A stretch of DNA of 64,000 nucleotides, from the IMG/VR virus record IMGVR_UViG_3300042895_001344, positions 62,001 through 126,000 of that record; one strand, written 5' to 3'. Both the position numbers and the translations under genes were made by a program. Shown piece by piece: positions 1 through 8,683 of the stretch. Source of the DNA: a virus. Positions within the stretch are counted from its first letter, which is position 1. Every line of letters begins with the position of its first letter. The notes beneath the pieces were generated by a model, which was not told the DNA's origin, did no database searches, and saw only the letters and a program-made list of their open reading frames with translations.

Positions 1-510
1 TAGATCCTGATGTACCTGCTGTTCCTGAAGATCCTGAAGATCCTGAAGTACCACTAGATCCGTTAGAACCTGAAGAACCACTTGTTCCTGCTGTTCCTGA
101 TGAACCACTAGATCCTGATGTTCCTGATGAACCACTAGATCCTGATGTTCCTGTTGATCCTGAAGAACCATCACTACCACTAGATCCTGATGTACCTGCT
201 GTTCCTGAAGATCCTGAAGATCCTGAAGTACCACTAGATCCGTTAGACCCACTAGAACCTGATGAACCATCACTACCACTTGTTCCTGATGTACCTGCAG
301 TTCCTGAAGATCCTGAAGATCCTGAAGTTCCTGATGAACCGTTAGACCCACTAGAACCTGATGAACCTGAAGTTCCCGCAGTTCCTGAAGAACCACTAGA
401 TCCTGATGTACCCGCAGATCCTGATGAACCTGAAGAACCACTAGATCCTGAAGTACCAGCTGTTCCTGATGAACCACTAGATCCTGATGAACCTGAAGTT
501 CCTGAACTAT
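1..510 (-). repeat. Collagen-like Gly-X-Y coding repeat
   Basis: A run of 9-base units reading Gly-Thr/Ser-Ser-Gly-Ser/Asp-Ser on the minus strand, made of near-identical blocks (on the plus strand gatcctgatgtacctgctgt recurs at about 1 and 181). It is the 3' visible part of the fibre gene. Repetition at DNA level, not only protein level, makes slippage and unequal recombination plausible. Confidence 0.85.
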
Positions 511-982
511 TTGATGTATATTCAGAACCGTTTATAAATAAACTTCCTGTAACATTAATTGAACCACTAACGTTAACTTGACTACCAAACGTTGCTGTTG
601 TACCTGTTAAATTAGTAATTGTAACACCACTGATAGTATTACCTTCAATGTTACCAACCAAATTCATGGTTGTATTACCAGCAATACCGGTGTCTAATAT
701 ATATAATTTCTTTTCGGCAGTAGCGTAGAATGGTACACCATCTAAACCTGAACCATATGTACCAGCAGCAATTGATGGTGCGTTTGCTCCTTGATAAATC
801 TTGGATGCTGCCCTAAATGCTCCTGCAACTCCTTCATCCGATAATTCCGGAGAACCAATAAATATAAAAGGTCCTTGTAAATTACCAATCGAACCGGTTG
901 CGATGATTAATTCACCGTTTCTTGCCGTTGTGTTTTTGAGGGTTGATATCGAACCCCTCCTGTGTTTAATGATTTGTGCCAT
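1..982 (-). CDS. Collagen-like tail fibre protein (3' end outside window)
   Basis: Probable virion appendage, most likely a tail fibre. Only the first 327 codons are present because no stop is reached before the left edge. The start is the ATG at 980-982 (MAQIIKHRRGSISTL); a short basic K-H-R-R-G opening is common in phage fibre proteins. About 158 residues of non-repetitive sequence follow, ending with a strand-like module (VSGSINVTGSLFINGS) of the same style as modules in the next gene upstream. From about residue 160 it changes to collagen-like Gly-X-Y triplets rich in Ser and Thr (GTSGSSG type) and stays so to the edge. It is the third fibre-like gene in a row on this strand. A TATTTATA motif lies 21 bases before the start. 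The fibre role is inferred from composition and position; no catalytic motif is visible. Confidence 0.75.
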   Translation of the reverse strand, partial: MAQIIKHRRGSISTLKNTTARNGELIIATGSIGNLQGPFIFIGSPELSDEGVAGAFRAASKIYQGANAPSIAAGTYGSGLDGVPFYATAEKKLYILDTGIAGNTTMNLVGNIEGNTISGVTITNLTGTTATFGSQVNVSGSINVTGSLFINGSEYTSNSSGTSGSSGSSGSSGTAGTSGSSGSSGSSGSAGTSGSSGSSGTAGTSGSSGSSGSNGSSGTSGSSGSSGTAGTSGTSGSDGSSGSSGSNGSSGTSGSSGSSGTAGTSGSSGSDGSSGSTGTSGSSGSSGTSGSSGSSGTAGTSGSSGSNGSSGTSGSSGSSGTAGTSGS

Positions 983-1003
983 CTACTTTGTGTTTGTTTA
1001 GTT

Positions 1004-1011
1004 TATAAATA
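1004..1011 (-). promoter_or_regulatory. TATTTATA motif upstream of fibre gene
   Basis: The minus strand reads AGTATTTATAAAC, with 21 bases between the octamer and the ATG at 982, inside a 98-base gene-free gap. It is one of a recurrent set of exact TATTTATA octamers before structural genes. Promoter function is inferred. Confidence 0.45.
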
Positions 1012-1080
1012 CTTAATTTTTACCAATCTTCGAGTTATTTCTATCTATTTGTAATATATTTTTATTATTAATTTGTTTTT

Positions 1081-4000
1081 TTAAAAACCACCTAAATCCA
1101 ATACAATATTATTTTGTTCTTGTGTTATTACGTTTTGTCCTCCCATTGATATTGAAGCAGAGATAATTTGTGATTGAATTTGAGCTTGCATCATTGCCAT
1201 TGCACCTGATATAATAAGTGATTCTCTTAATGGATCAGTTGATGTTAATGTTGTTGTTCCACGTACTGTTAAATCTCCATCAATAATAACTGAACCTGTT
1301 GTACGTAATGAACCTGTAAAATCATGTTTATCATCTAATGTATCACCGAACTTTGTTGACCCTGATTGATAAAGTATTGAAGATGTTACATAATCAATAC
1401 GTAATTCTTTTGCTGTGATTGTACCATCAATTACTACATCTGTATTAACTTTTAATTTTCCATCAGCTAATGATGCACTTACACTACCACTAACAATTCT
1501 ATCTAAGTTAAGTCCTGTAATTCCTGATGATGGGATATTATATAATCCTGCACCATCACCTGTAAATGAACCGCTAATTGTTCCGTTATTTACAGTTAAA
1601 TCACCTGTGTTAATTTCTAAATCACTATTTGTTAAATCAACAAGACCATTGAAAACATGTAAATTAGATCCACTTGTTAAATACAATGATGAACTGTCGG
1701 TCATTATTGTATTACTATCGGTAATTCCTAATTGAGATGTAATATTTAACGATCCCGTTATTTCTACATCATTTGTTGTCGTCCATGTGCCAGGTGTTGT
1801 TTCGGCAAATAAACTATCTCCGCTAGATCCTGATGTTCCACTTGTTCCCGATGTTCCACTTGTTCCTGATGTACCTGCAGTTCCTGATGAACCTGAAGTT
1901 CCGCTTGTTCCAGCCGAACCCGATGAACCACTAGTACCTGATGAACCATTACCACCGACAGTAGCAATTACTGTACCTGTTTGAGCCTCGTTAAAATATA
2001 CTTTTAAGTTATTACTATCAATAACTTCAATCTCTGTTGGGATTACTACTTTATCACTTGCATCAAATACGTTAATTGCAGGATATTTGTATCCTAAATT
2101 GTGATTGAATGACCATGTTGTTGAAGCTGAGGATACATTTAATGTTTTAGTTTGACCTGAAACAATAACTGCGTTTTCTGCATATATCGCGTATGATGAT
2201 GTTCCTGCAAATTGTGATGTATTTGAACCTGTATATGTGTTAAACGCCGATTCATCTAATTTACCGGTACCAATTGCTTGTCCGTTTAATGTTATTGAAC
2301 CTGTTATATTAACTGAACCCGTAAAATTATGTGTATCGTCTAAAGTATCTCCGAATTTGGTGGAACCTGATGTATATAAAACTGAAGAGGTTACATAATC
2401 AATGTGTAATTCTTTCGCGGTCAAAATACCATCAACATATAATGATCCTGTAATTGATGTATTGGTGTTAATATGTAAACCATCTAAATCAATAGATGCT
2501 GTATTACTACCACTACTAATTAAATTTAATTGTAAACCTGTAACTCCTGATGCTGGTATGTTAATTAAATTACTACCATCACCATAAATGTAAGCTCCAC
2601 TTATTATTCCACCGTCAACATATATGTTTGAACCACTCGTCATGTATAATGACGAACTATCTGTCATTATAATATTAGCATCAACAACTCCTAATTGGGA
2701 AGTTATTGATAATGATCCAGTAATTTCTACGTCATTTGTTGTTGCCCAAACGCTACCCGTTAGAGCAAATAAACTATCCCCTGAAGTACCATCCGAACCT
2801 GAAGAACCCGATGTACCTGAAGTACCACTTGTACCTGAAGTTCCGTCTGAACCACTAGTTCCTGAAGTACCACTTGTACCATCAGAACCACTAGATCCTG
2901 AAGTACCACTTGTACCATCGCTACCTGAAGAACCTGATGTACCCGCACTACCACTTGTACCTGACGTACCATCACTACCTGAAGTACCCGCAGTTCCTGA
3001 AGAACCATCTGAACCCGATGTACCCGCAGTTCCTGAAGAACCACTAGTTCCTGATGAACCGTCTGAACCTGAAGTACCACTAGATCCGTTTGATCCTGAT
3101 GAACCACTAGTTCCTGATGAACCATCTGTACCGTCAACACCTGATATACCCGAAGTACCATCACTACCTGAAGAACCGCTAGTACCACTAGATCCGTTCG
3201 AACCTGAAGAACCACTAGTTCCTGATGTACCATCAGAACCACTAGATCCTGAAGTACCTGAAGATCCTGATGTACCATCACTACCACTAGAACCTGAAGA
3301 TCCATCTGAACCACTTGAACCTGAAGATCCTGAAGAACCTGAAGAACCATCCGATCCACTAGATCCTGAAGAACCTGAAGATCCTGATGTACCATCACTA
3401 CCACTAGATCCTGATGAACCTGATGTACCATCACTACCACTTGTTCCGGATGTCATTGCTGAGAAAGAAACTCCGTCTATTGAAAGACTACCACTTACAA
3501 TATTAACTGATCCTGATATAAAAACCGAACCCGTAAACTCGTGTGTGTCGTCCGATGTATTACCAAATTTATTTGAACCTGATGTGTAAAGAACTGATGA
3601 CGTTACATAATTAATATTTAATTGTTTTGCGGTTAATATACCATCAATATACGTGTCTCCATTAACCCTGAATGTTCCATCGGATTGAATAGACGCACTT
3701 ACCGAACCACTTACTATTTGATTTAGTGCTAAATTTGTTACACCACTTGCCGGTATATTATATAATCCCGCACCATCACCAAAGAAAGCTGCAGTAACAA
3801 AACCACCATTTTCAACAATGATATTACTACCACTTGTTAATATAAGTGATGAACTGTCAGTTAAAAATAAACTTGAATCAAATACACCTGAACCGTTGGA
3901 TACTATTAATGAACCCGTAATAGATGTGTTGGTGTTAATATTAAATCCATCTAAACTAACCGAAGCCGTATTACTACCACTTGTAATTTTATTTAATTCT

Positions 4001-6309
4001 AATCCTGTTACACCTGAAGCTGGAATATTATATAATCCCGCACCATCACCAAAGAAGGCGGCAGTAATGTAACCACCATTTTCTATAATGATATTACTAC
4101 CACTATTTAAAACCATTGAACTACTATCAGTCAAATACAAGAAAGAATTAACCGCATTAGTACCTTGACTAACAGTTAATGAACCTGTAATAGATGTATC
4201 AGTATTAATATTAAATCCATCTAAATTAATTGAAGCAGTATTACTACCACTTGTGATTTGATTTAACTGTAAACCTGTTACTCCTGATGCTGGAATATTA
4301 ATTAAGTTTGAACCGTCTCCGTAGATATAGGCTCCACTTATTATTCCTCCATCTACATATATGTTTGAACCACTAGTAAGATAAAGCGATGAACTATCCG
4401 TCATTATGATATTACTATCTGTAATACCTAATTGAGAAGTTATACTTAAACTACCTGTAATTTCAATATCATTTGTTGTTGCCCATACTGAACCAGTAAG
4501 TGCAAATAAACTATCCCCTGAAGAACCATCTGATCCACTTGAACCTGAAGATCCTGATGTACCATCACTACCACTAGAACCTGAAGAACCATCCGATCCA
4601 CTAGAACCTGAAGATCCTGAAGAACCTGAAGAACCATCTGAACCAGAAGAACCTGATGTACCATCACTACCACTAGAACCTGAAGAACCATCTGATCCAC
4701 TTGAACCTGAAGATCCTGATGTACCATCACTACCACTTGAACCTGAAGAACCATCTGTTCCGTCAATTCCTGATATTCCTGAAGAACCTGAAGAACCATC
4801 TGAACCACTTGTACCGCTAGATCCGTTAGAACCTGATGTACCATCTGAACCACTTGTTCCTGAACTACCATTACTACCACTTGTACCATCGGAACCTGAT
4901 GTTCCTGAAGTCATCGCTGAGAATGAAACTCCGTCTATTATTAAACTACCACTTGAAATATTAACTGAACCACTGATAAACAATGAACCCGTAAACTCGT
5001 GCGTATCATCCGATGTATTACCAAATTTATTTGAACCTGATGTATAAAGAATTGAGGAACTTACATAATCAATATTTAATTGTTTTGCGGTAATAATACC
5101 ATCAACATTTAACGAACCTGTAATCTGTACGTCATTTGTTGTTGCCCAAAAAGATCCTGTTTGTGCAAATAAACTATCTCCTGATGTACCATCAGAACCA
5201 CTTGTACCGCTAGATCCGTTAGAACCTGATGTACCATCAGAACCACTTGTACCTGATGTACCATCTGTTCCGTCAACTCCACTTATACCACTAGAACCTG
5301 AAGAACCGTCTGATCCGTTAGAACCTGATGTACCATCTGAACCACTTGTACCATCAGAACCTGATGTACCATCTGAACCACTAGTTCCACTTGTTCCTGC
5401 GGTTCCCGCTGAACCTGAACCTCCACCACTTGTTTGACCACCAATTAATGAACCTGTGGTATCACTAATCTTAATGTAAATTGGTAGTGGATTTGTTGCC
5501 GGTTTTACATTCGTTACATAAGATGTATTTGATGCAGTTGCATCGTAATATAATATATCACCAATTGAAAATCCTGTTAATGTTAATCCCCCTTTGATTT
5601 CACCAAATGGTTTAACTGCCATGTTTCCATCTTCAGGTTCATTTACTGACGTAACAATACCAAAAGATTTTTCAACTTGAGTTGCGTTTGTTGTGTCAAC
5701 TAATTGAAATGTTCCTGTTGAATCTAAATAAACTATTTGATTAACACTATAACCTGTATTATAAACTAAATTAGTATCGTTATTGTTGTAATATGTTGTT
5801 GTTAAATTTCTATATTGAAATTTTGCATACATGTCATTAACAAAATAGTTAATGTCAGGTAAATAAGGTTGTAACAATTGTAATCCACTTAATATTGGAT
5901 CTCCGTCATCGGATAAATAAAATAATAATCCGTTATTACCTTCGCTAGGGGTATTAAAACCACTAAATGAAGTGTCGGATAATATATTATATAAACCAAC
6001 ATCTTTTAAAACAACATCAATTTCCGTTGCACTTGTTGGTGTTGATGTACTTATAATTTTATAAGATGCGCCGTTACTACTTTGACCAAACCACATTCCT
6101 TCATTTACAAAATATGCATCATACATAAATTGATTTGGTGTAATTCTATCGTCAGAAGTGAGTGTTGCGGTTACTTGTAATGTACAATTAAATGTATATC
6201 CATATCCATGGTAAGTACTTCCAGTATTATTATAAAATGTACTAGTAGTAATACTACCAGGTTTTATATTAGCAACTAATGTAATTGGTAATGATTCTAA
6301 TCTTGCCAT
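1081..6309 (-). CDS. Giant collagen-like repetitive tail fibre protein
   Basis: A 1742-residue structural protein, probably a long tail fibre or adhesin shaft. About 300 N-terminal residues are non-repetitive. The rest alternates collagen-like Gly-Ser/Thr triplet blocks with repeated modules: four copies of a strand-rich unit around KFGNTSDDTHEFTGS (each preceded by an xTAKxLxIDYV stretch), four of a WATTNDVEITGSL unit and five of a GDGxGLYNIPASGVTGL unit. The C-terminus (LRESLIISGAMAMMQAQIQS) is non-repetitive and may form an oligomerisation tip. No enzymatic motif is visible. It ends 98 bases before the next fibre gene, and its start lies 3 bases past the stop of the 566-residue collagen-like gene, so the two are probably co-transcribed. 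The fibre role is inferred from collagen-like repeats, size and position; trimerisation is expected for such repeats. Confidence 0.75.
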   Translation of the reverse strand: MARLESLPITLVANIKPGSITTSTFYNNTGSTYHGYGYTFNCTLQVTATLTSDDRITPNQFMYDAYFVNEGMWFGQSSNGASYKIISTSTPTSATEIDVVLKDVGLYNILSDTSFSGFNTPSEGNNGLLFYLSDDGDPILSGLQLLQPYLPDINYFVNDMYAKFQYRNLTTTYYNNNDTNLVYNTGYSVNQIVYLDSTGTFQLVDTTNATQVEKSFGIVTSVNEPEDGNMAVKPFGEIKGGLTLTGFSIGDILYYDATASNTSYVTNVKPATNPLPIYIKISDTTGSLIGGQTSGGGSGSAGTAGTSGTSGSDGTSGSDGTSGSDGTSGSNGSDGSSGSSGISGVDGTDGTSGTSGSDGTSGSNGSSGTSGSDGTSGDSLFAQTGSFWATTNDVQITGSLNVDGIITAKQLNIDYVSSSILYTSGSNKFGNTSDDTHEFTGSLFISGSVNISSGSLIIDGVSFSAMTSGTSGSDGTSGSNGSSGTSGSDGTSGSNGSSGTSGSDGSSGSSGISGIDGTDGSSGSSGSDGTSGSSGSSGSDGSSGSSGSDGTSGSSGSDGSSGSSGSSGSSGSDGSSGSSGSDGTSGSSGSSGSDGSSGDSLFALTGSVWATTNDIEITGSLSITSQLGITDSNIIMTDSSSLYLTSGSNIYVDGGIISGAYIYGDGSNLINIPASGVTGLQLNQITSGSNTASINLDGFNINTDTSITGSLTVSQGTNAVNSFLYLTDSSSMVLNSGSNIIIENGGYITAAFFGDGAGLYNIPASGVTGLELNKITSGSNTASVSLDGFNINTNTSITGSLIVSNGSGVFDSSLFLTDSSSLILTSGSNIIVENGGFVTAAFFGDGAGLYNIPASGVTNLALNQIVSGSVSASIQSDGTFRVNGDTYIDGILTAKQLNINYVTSSVLYTSGSNKFGNTSDDTHEFTGSVFISGSVNIVSGSLSIDGVSFSAMTSGTSGSDGTSGSSGSSGSDGTSGSSGSSGSSGSDGSSGSSGSSGSSGSDGSSGSSGSDGTSGSSGTSGSSGSDGTSGTSGSSGSNGSSGTSGSSGSDGTSGISGVDGTDGSSGTSGSSGSNGSSGTSGSDGSSGTSGSSGTAGTSGSDGSSGTAGTSGSDGTSGTSGSAGTSGSSGSDGTSGTSGSSGSDGTSGTSGTSGSDGTSGTSGTSGTSGSSGSDGTSGDSLFALTGSVWATTNDVEITGSLSITSQLGVVDANIIMTDSSSLYMTSGSNIYVDGGIISGAYIYGDGSNLINIPASGVTGLQLNLISSGSNTASIDLDGLHINTNTSITGSLYVDGILTAKELHIDYVTSSVLYTSGSTKFGDTLDDTHNFTGSVNITGSITLNGQAIGTGKLDESAFNTYTGSNTSQFAGTSSYAIYAENAVIVSGQTKTLNVSSASTTWSFNHNLGYKYPAINVFDASDKVVIPTEIEVIDSNNLKVYFNEAQTGTVIATVGGNGSSGTSGSSGSAGTSGTSGSSGTAGTSGTSGTSGTSGTSGSSGDSLFAETTPGTWTTTNDVEITGSLNITSQLGITDSNTIMTDSSSLYLTSGSNLHVFNGLVDLTNSDLEINTGDLTVNNGTISGSFTGDGAGLYNIPSSGITGLNLDRIVSGSVSASLADGKLKVNTDVVIDGTITAKELRIDYVTSSILYQSGSTKFGDTLDDKHDFTGSLRTTGSVIIDGDLTVRGTTTLTSTDPLRESLIISGAMAMMQAQIQSQIISASISMGGQNVITQEQNNIVLDLGGF
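2773..3450 (-). repeat. Long collagen-like coding repeat array
   Basis: The largest uninterrupted Gly-X-Y block in the 1742-residue fibre protein, about 225 residues of GSSG, GTSG and GSDG units encoded by near-identical 9-base words. The same words build the arrays at 1-510, 4507-4910 and 5176-5425, giving long stretches of homology within one gene. Confidence 0.85.
4507..4910 (-). repeat. Collagen-like coding repeat array
   Basis: About 135 residues of Gly-Ser-Ser, Gly-Thr-Ser and Gly-Ser-Asp triplets between a WATTNDIEITGS module and a KFGNTSDDTHEFTGS module of the giant fibre protein. It uses the same 9-base words as the array at 2773-3450. Confidence 0.8.
5176..5425 (-). repeat. Collagen-like coding repeat array
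   Basis: The N-terminal-most Gly-X-Y block of the giant fibre protein, about 80 residues. It directly follows the non-repetitive head and a small Gly-rich hinge (GGQTSGGGSGSAG). Confidence 0.8.
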
Positions 6310-6311
6310 TT

Positions 6312-8012
6312 TTATATATAAATATTATTTGTAGGTACTTGCCATGTTATGTATTGTACTACCGCACCCGTACCATATATACCAGTAAATCCTGTTCCTA
6401 ATGCCTTAAATGTCATTAAGGTTTTTGCTGCGTTTTGTACACAGACTGATTGGCCAGTTGATGTTCCTCCCATATTTCTACTTAAGAAATCTCCACCAAT
6501 AAGTTGTGAATGTGTCATAAAATTTATTCCCCATAGTCCTAATGGATGTGTTACACTTATTTCAGTTGCACTAACTCTTGTAAATGTCCAACCACCAGTA
6601 CCTGATGTTATAGTATTACCTAGTGGGTCGGTTGCCGCAGCAAAAGGACTCGCATCTAAACTACCTGCCGAATATGTTAATTTTAAAACATACACACCTC
6701 CACCACCCGCCGCCGATGTACCTGAAGAACCTGATGTACCCGATGTTCCCGTTGCACCACTTGTACCTGATGAACCCGCAGCACCTGAAGTACCACTAGA
6801 ACCATCAACACCTGATGTTCCCGATGATCCAGCAATACCTGAAGATCCACTAGATCCTGAAGTTCCCGAAGAACCTGTCGTTCCTGAACTACCATCTGAA
6901 CCACTTGTTCCTGAGGTACCCGATGAAAAACCTAAAGGTGATGTACCCGATGAACCTGAAGTTCCCGCACTACCTGATGTACCGTGTGAACCAGTTGCAC
7001 CCGTTGTACCCGATGTTCCACTTGAACCTGACGTTCCTGAAGTACCACTAGTTCCTGAAGTTCCGTCTGAACCTGATGTTCCACCACTTCCCGCAATACC
7101 TGATGTTCCACTTGATCCTGAAGAACCTGATGTACCACTTGTACCATTTGTACCTCCACCACCGCCACCAACTATAGTCACTCTAACATTACCCGCACCA
7201 ATATCTGTAACGGTTGCACCACTAAATATGATTTTATCTACTCCATTAATTAATGTTGATCCGTCACCGACTTTAAGTGTTGATGTTCCTCCTCCTTCTC
7301 CTCCACTTATTGAACTATATAAATTAATGGACCAACTATTGTGATCACTACCTCCTACATGTTCTAAAATTCTTATTATTAATTGTGTACCTGAATAACT
7401 TACAACACGTCCTATTAAATAATTTAATATATTACTTGCAGCAATTACAAGTTGACCCGTGGTATAAGATAAATTACTATCAACTGTGAAAGTAAGGTCT
7501 TCCCCATCGTGTTCGTCAATATCTGTAATGTATGTTGTTGATGATGTTTGATAAACATTTCCTGAAGTGCCTGATGTACCTGAAGTACCTCTTGCTCCCG
7601 ATGTACCCGAAGAACCACTTGTACCGTGATTACCCGCAATACCGCTTGTTCCTGAAGAACCACTAGATCCGTTTGATCCTGACGTTCCACTTATACCTGA
7701 AGATCCTGATGTTCCCGAAGTTCCTGAAGAACCTGTTAAACCTGAAGAACCACTTGTACCAGATGTACCACTAGTACCTCTTGCACCTGAAGATCCTGAA
7801 GATCCTGAAGATCCTGAAGTACCTGACAAACCTGAAGAACCTGATGTACCTGAAGATCCTGTGGTTAAATCAGTTAAACTTGTTCCTGAAACATATAAAT
7901 TATCTGCGTAGACCGCATTTAATGGAGTTGTGGATGAACCGAGATCAATTGTGGTACCTGGTGTGACGTTTTCCGTCTCAATCTGTGTCCAATTTATTCT
8001 TTGTAGTGCCAT
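6312..8012 (-). CDS. Collagen-like tail fibre protein with globular C-terminal domain
   Basis: A 566-residue fibre-like structural protein. The first ~55 residues (MALQRINWTQIETENVTPG) are non-repetitive; two collagen-like triplet regions follow (encoded at about 7559-7860 and 6709-7155), separated by a ~120-residue non-repetitive insert. A ~130-residue C-terminal domain starts at YVLKLTYSAGSL and contains an SATEISVTHPLG stretch, suggesting a tip or receptor-binding domain. It is the first of three fibre genes after the terminator at 8062-8090. A TATTTATG variant of the recurrent octamer lies 19 bases upstream of the ATG at 8010-8012. The fibre role is inferred from repeats and position. Confidence 0.72.
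   Translation of the reverse strand: MALQRINWTQIETENVTPGTTIDLGSSTTPLNAVYADNLYVSGTSLTDLTTGSSGTSGSSGLSGTSGSSGSSGSSGARGTSGTSGTSGSSGLTGSSGTSGTSGSSGISGTSGSNGSSGSSGTSGIAGNHGTSGSSGTSGARGTSGTSGTSGNVYQTSSTTYITDIDEHDGEDLTFTVDSNLSYTTGQLVIAASNILNYLIGRVVSYSGTQLIIRILEHVGGSDHNSWSINLYSSISGGEGGGTSTLKVGDGSTLINGVDKIIFSGATVTDIGAGNVRVTIVGGGGGGTNGTSGTSGSSGSSGTSGIAGSGGTSGSDGTSGTSGTSGTSGSSGTSGTTGATGSHGTSGSAGTSGSSGTSPLGFSSGTSGTSGSDGSSGTTGSSGTSGSSGSSGIAGSSGTSGVDGSSGTSGAAGSSGTSGATGTSGTSGSSGTSAAGGGGVYVLKLTYSAGSLDASPFAAATDPLGNTITSGTGGWTFTRVSATEISVTHPLGLWGINFMTHSQLIGGDFLSRNMGGTSTGQSVCVQNAAKTLMTFKALGTGFTGIYGTGAVVQYITWQVPTNNIYI
6317..6324 (-). promoter_or_regulatory. TATTTATA motif before giant fibre gene
   Basis: Exact TATTTATA on the minus strand, 7 bases before the ATG at 6309, overlapping the last codons (NNIYI) of the upstream collagen-like gene. 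The overlap with coding sequence weakens the promoter reading. Confidence 0.3.
6709..7155 (-). repeat. Collagen-like coding repeat array
   Basis: About 150 residues of GTSGSSG-type triplets in the C-terminal half of the 566-residue fibre protein, interrupted once by PLGFS near the middle. Confidence 0.8.
7559..7860 (-). repeat. Collagen-like coding repeat array
   Basis: About 100 residues of Gly-Thr-Ser and Gly-Ser-Ser triplets near the N-terminus of the 566-residue fibre protein, encoded by repeating 9-base words. Confidence 0.8.
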
Positions 8013-8031
8013 GTAAAAGTAAAGTCTTTTA

Positions 8032-8039
8032 CATAAATA
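8032..8039 (-). promoter_or_regulatory. TATTTATG, variant of the recurrent upstream octamer
   Basis: The minus strand reads AAGTATTTATGTAAAAG, 19 bases before the fibre start at 8012 and just downstream of the terminator at 8062-8090. A fresh promoter would be expected here because the upstream operon is terminated. Function is inferred. Confidence 0.4.
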
Positions 8040-8061
8040 CTTTTATTCCACTAATAGGCAT

Positions 8062-8090
8062 AAAAAAAAGGGTTTCAAACCCTTTTTTTT
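8062..8090 (-). terminator. Rho-independent terminator after glutaredoxin
   Basis: A perfect inverted repeat with GGGTTT and AAACCC arms around a single central base, flanked by eight A on one side and eight T on the other. It lies directly after the glutaredoxin stop. The symmetrical A and T tracts mean it could act on both strands, but only minus-strand genes flank it. Confidence 0.85.
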
Positions 8091-8365
8091 TATAATGTGT
8101 ATTTTTTTATGATTTCAATACCTTCATCTCGATTATTAAAATCTTTTCCAGGTATAAAAACTAACCCTTCATCTGTGTTTTCTTTAGTAATATAGATAGT
8201 TGGAATTACATTTTGTTTTGTTTGTTCAACAACTTGGTTCCACACTTTTTTATTTTGACTTATCTCTATTTCATTAAATGATATTTGTAACTCATTTAAT
8301 TCTTTTTTAAGATCATGACAATGTCCACATCCGTTCATAGTAAACAATACTATATTGTTAGACAT
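8090..8365 (-). CDS. Glutaredoxin-like protein
   Basis: A 91-residue cytoplasmic thiol-disulfide oxidoreductase of the glutaredoxin fold. The redox motif is C13-G-H-C16 (FTMNGCGHCHDL), and the cis-proline loop is V53-I-P-T56. Length matches small phage glutaredoxins such as T4 NrdC. It lies 3 bases after the thioredoxin gene, as the last gene before a strong terminator. Likely substrates are ribonucleotide reductase (a class II enzyme is encoded at 53.5-55.8 kb) or other phage thiol enzymes; the specific partner is inferred. A CGHC rather than CPYC active site leaves its reducing system uncertain. Confidence 0.85.
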   Translation of the reverse strand: MSNNIVLFTMNGCGHCHDLKKELNELQISFNEIEISQNKKVWNQVVEQTKQNVIPTIYITKENTDEGLVFIPGKDFNNRDEGIEIIKKYTL

Positions 8366-8368
8366 ATA

Positions 8369-8674
8369 TTATAATGTATCTAAAATTTTACTATATACAC
8401 TGTCAACGTTAGCCCCAACTGATCTGTTTATTAATGTATCCCCCTCGTAAATCATAATGGTAGGTACAGTATTAATACCTAACTCCATTACAGCGTCTTG
8501 GTTTTCATCAACATTTACTTTAACAAATGTAATATCTGAATATTTGTTAGATAAGTTAGATAATCTTGGTGTTAGTGCTCTACATGGTGAACACCAATCG
8601 GCTGTGTACTGAACTAATAATTTTTTTCCTTCTAATTGTAATTGTGCAACTTGTGCGGATGTTACGTATTCCAT
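8369..8674 (-). CDS. Thioredoxin
   Basis: A 101-residue thioredoxin. The active site W27-C-S-P-C31 is close to the canonical WCGPC, with the typical Y-T-A-D-W-C context, and the cis-proline motif T-V-P71-T is present. Length equals that of bacterial TrxA. It would reduce protein disulfides in the cytoplasm, including the C-terminal cysteine pair of the phage class II ribonucleotide reductase, which as a family depends on thioredoxin. It sits between the AAA ATPase gene (9 bases upstream) and glutaredoxin (3 bases downstream), clearly one operon. The family call is firm; the role in phage nucleotide metabolism is inferred. Confidence 0.92.
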   Translation of the reverse strand: MEYVTSAQVAQLQLEGKKLLVQYTADWCSPCRALTPRLSNLSNKYSDITFVKVNVDENQDAVMELGINTVPTIMIYEGDTLINRSVGANVDSVYSKILDTL

Positions 8675-8683
8675 TTTATAATT

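Noticed and set aside
2773-3450. Regular 9-base repeats looked like a possible CRISPR or satellite array
   Set aside because: They read continuously as Gly-X-Y codons in a long ORF, with no unique spacers of constant length, so they are coding repeats.
2624-3589. Plus-strand ORF of 321 residues rich in Pro, Glu and Val across the collagen-like region
   Set aside because: It is the antisense shadow of collagen codons; low-complexity PEVP repeats in register with the Gly-X-Y gene. The same applies to other plus-strand ORFs at 6349-7344 and in the Thr-Pro regions.
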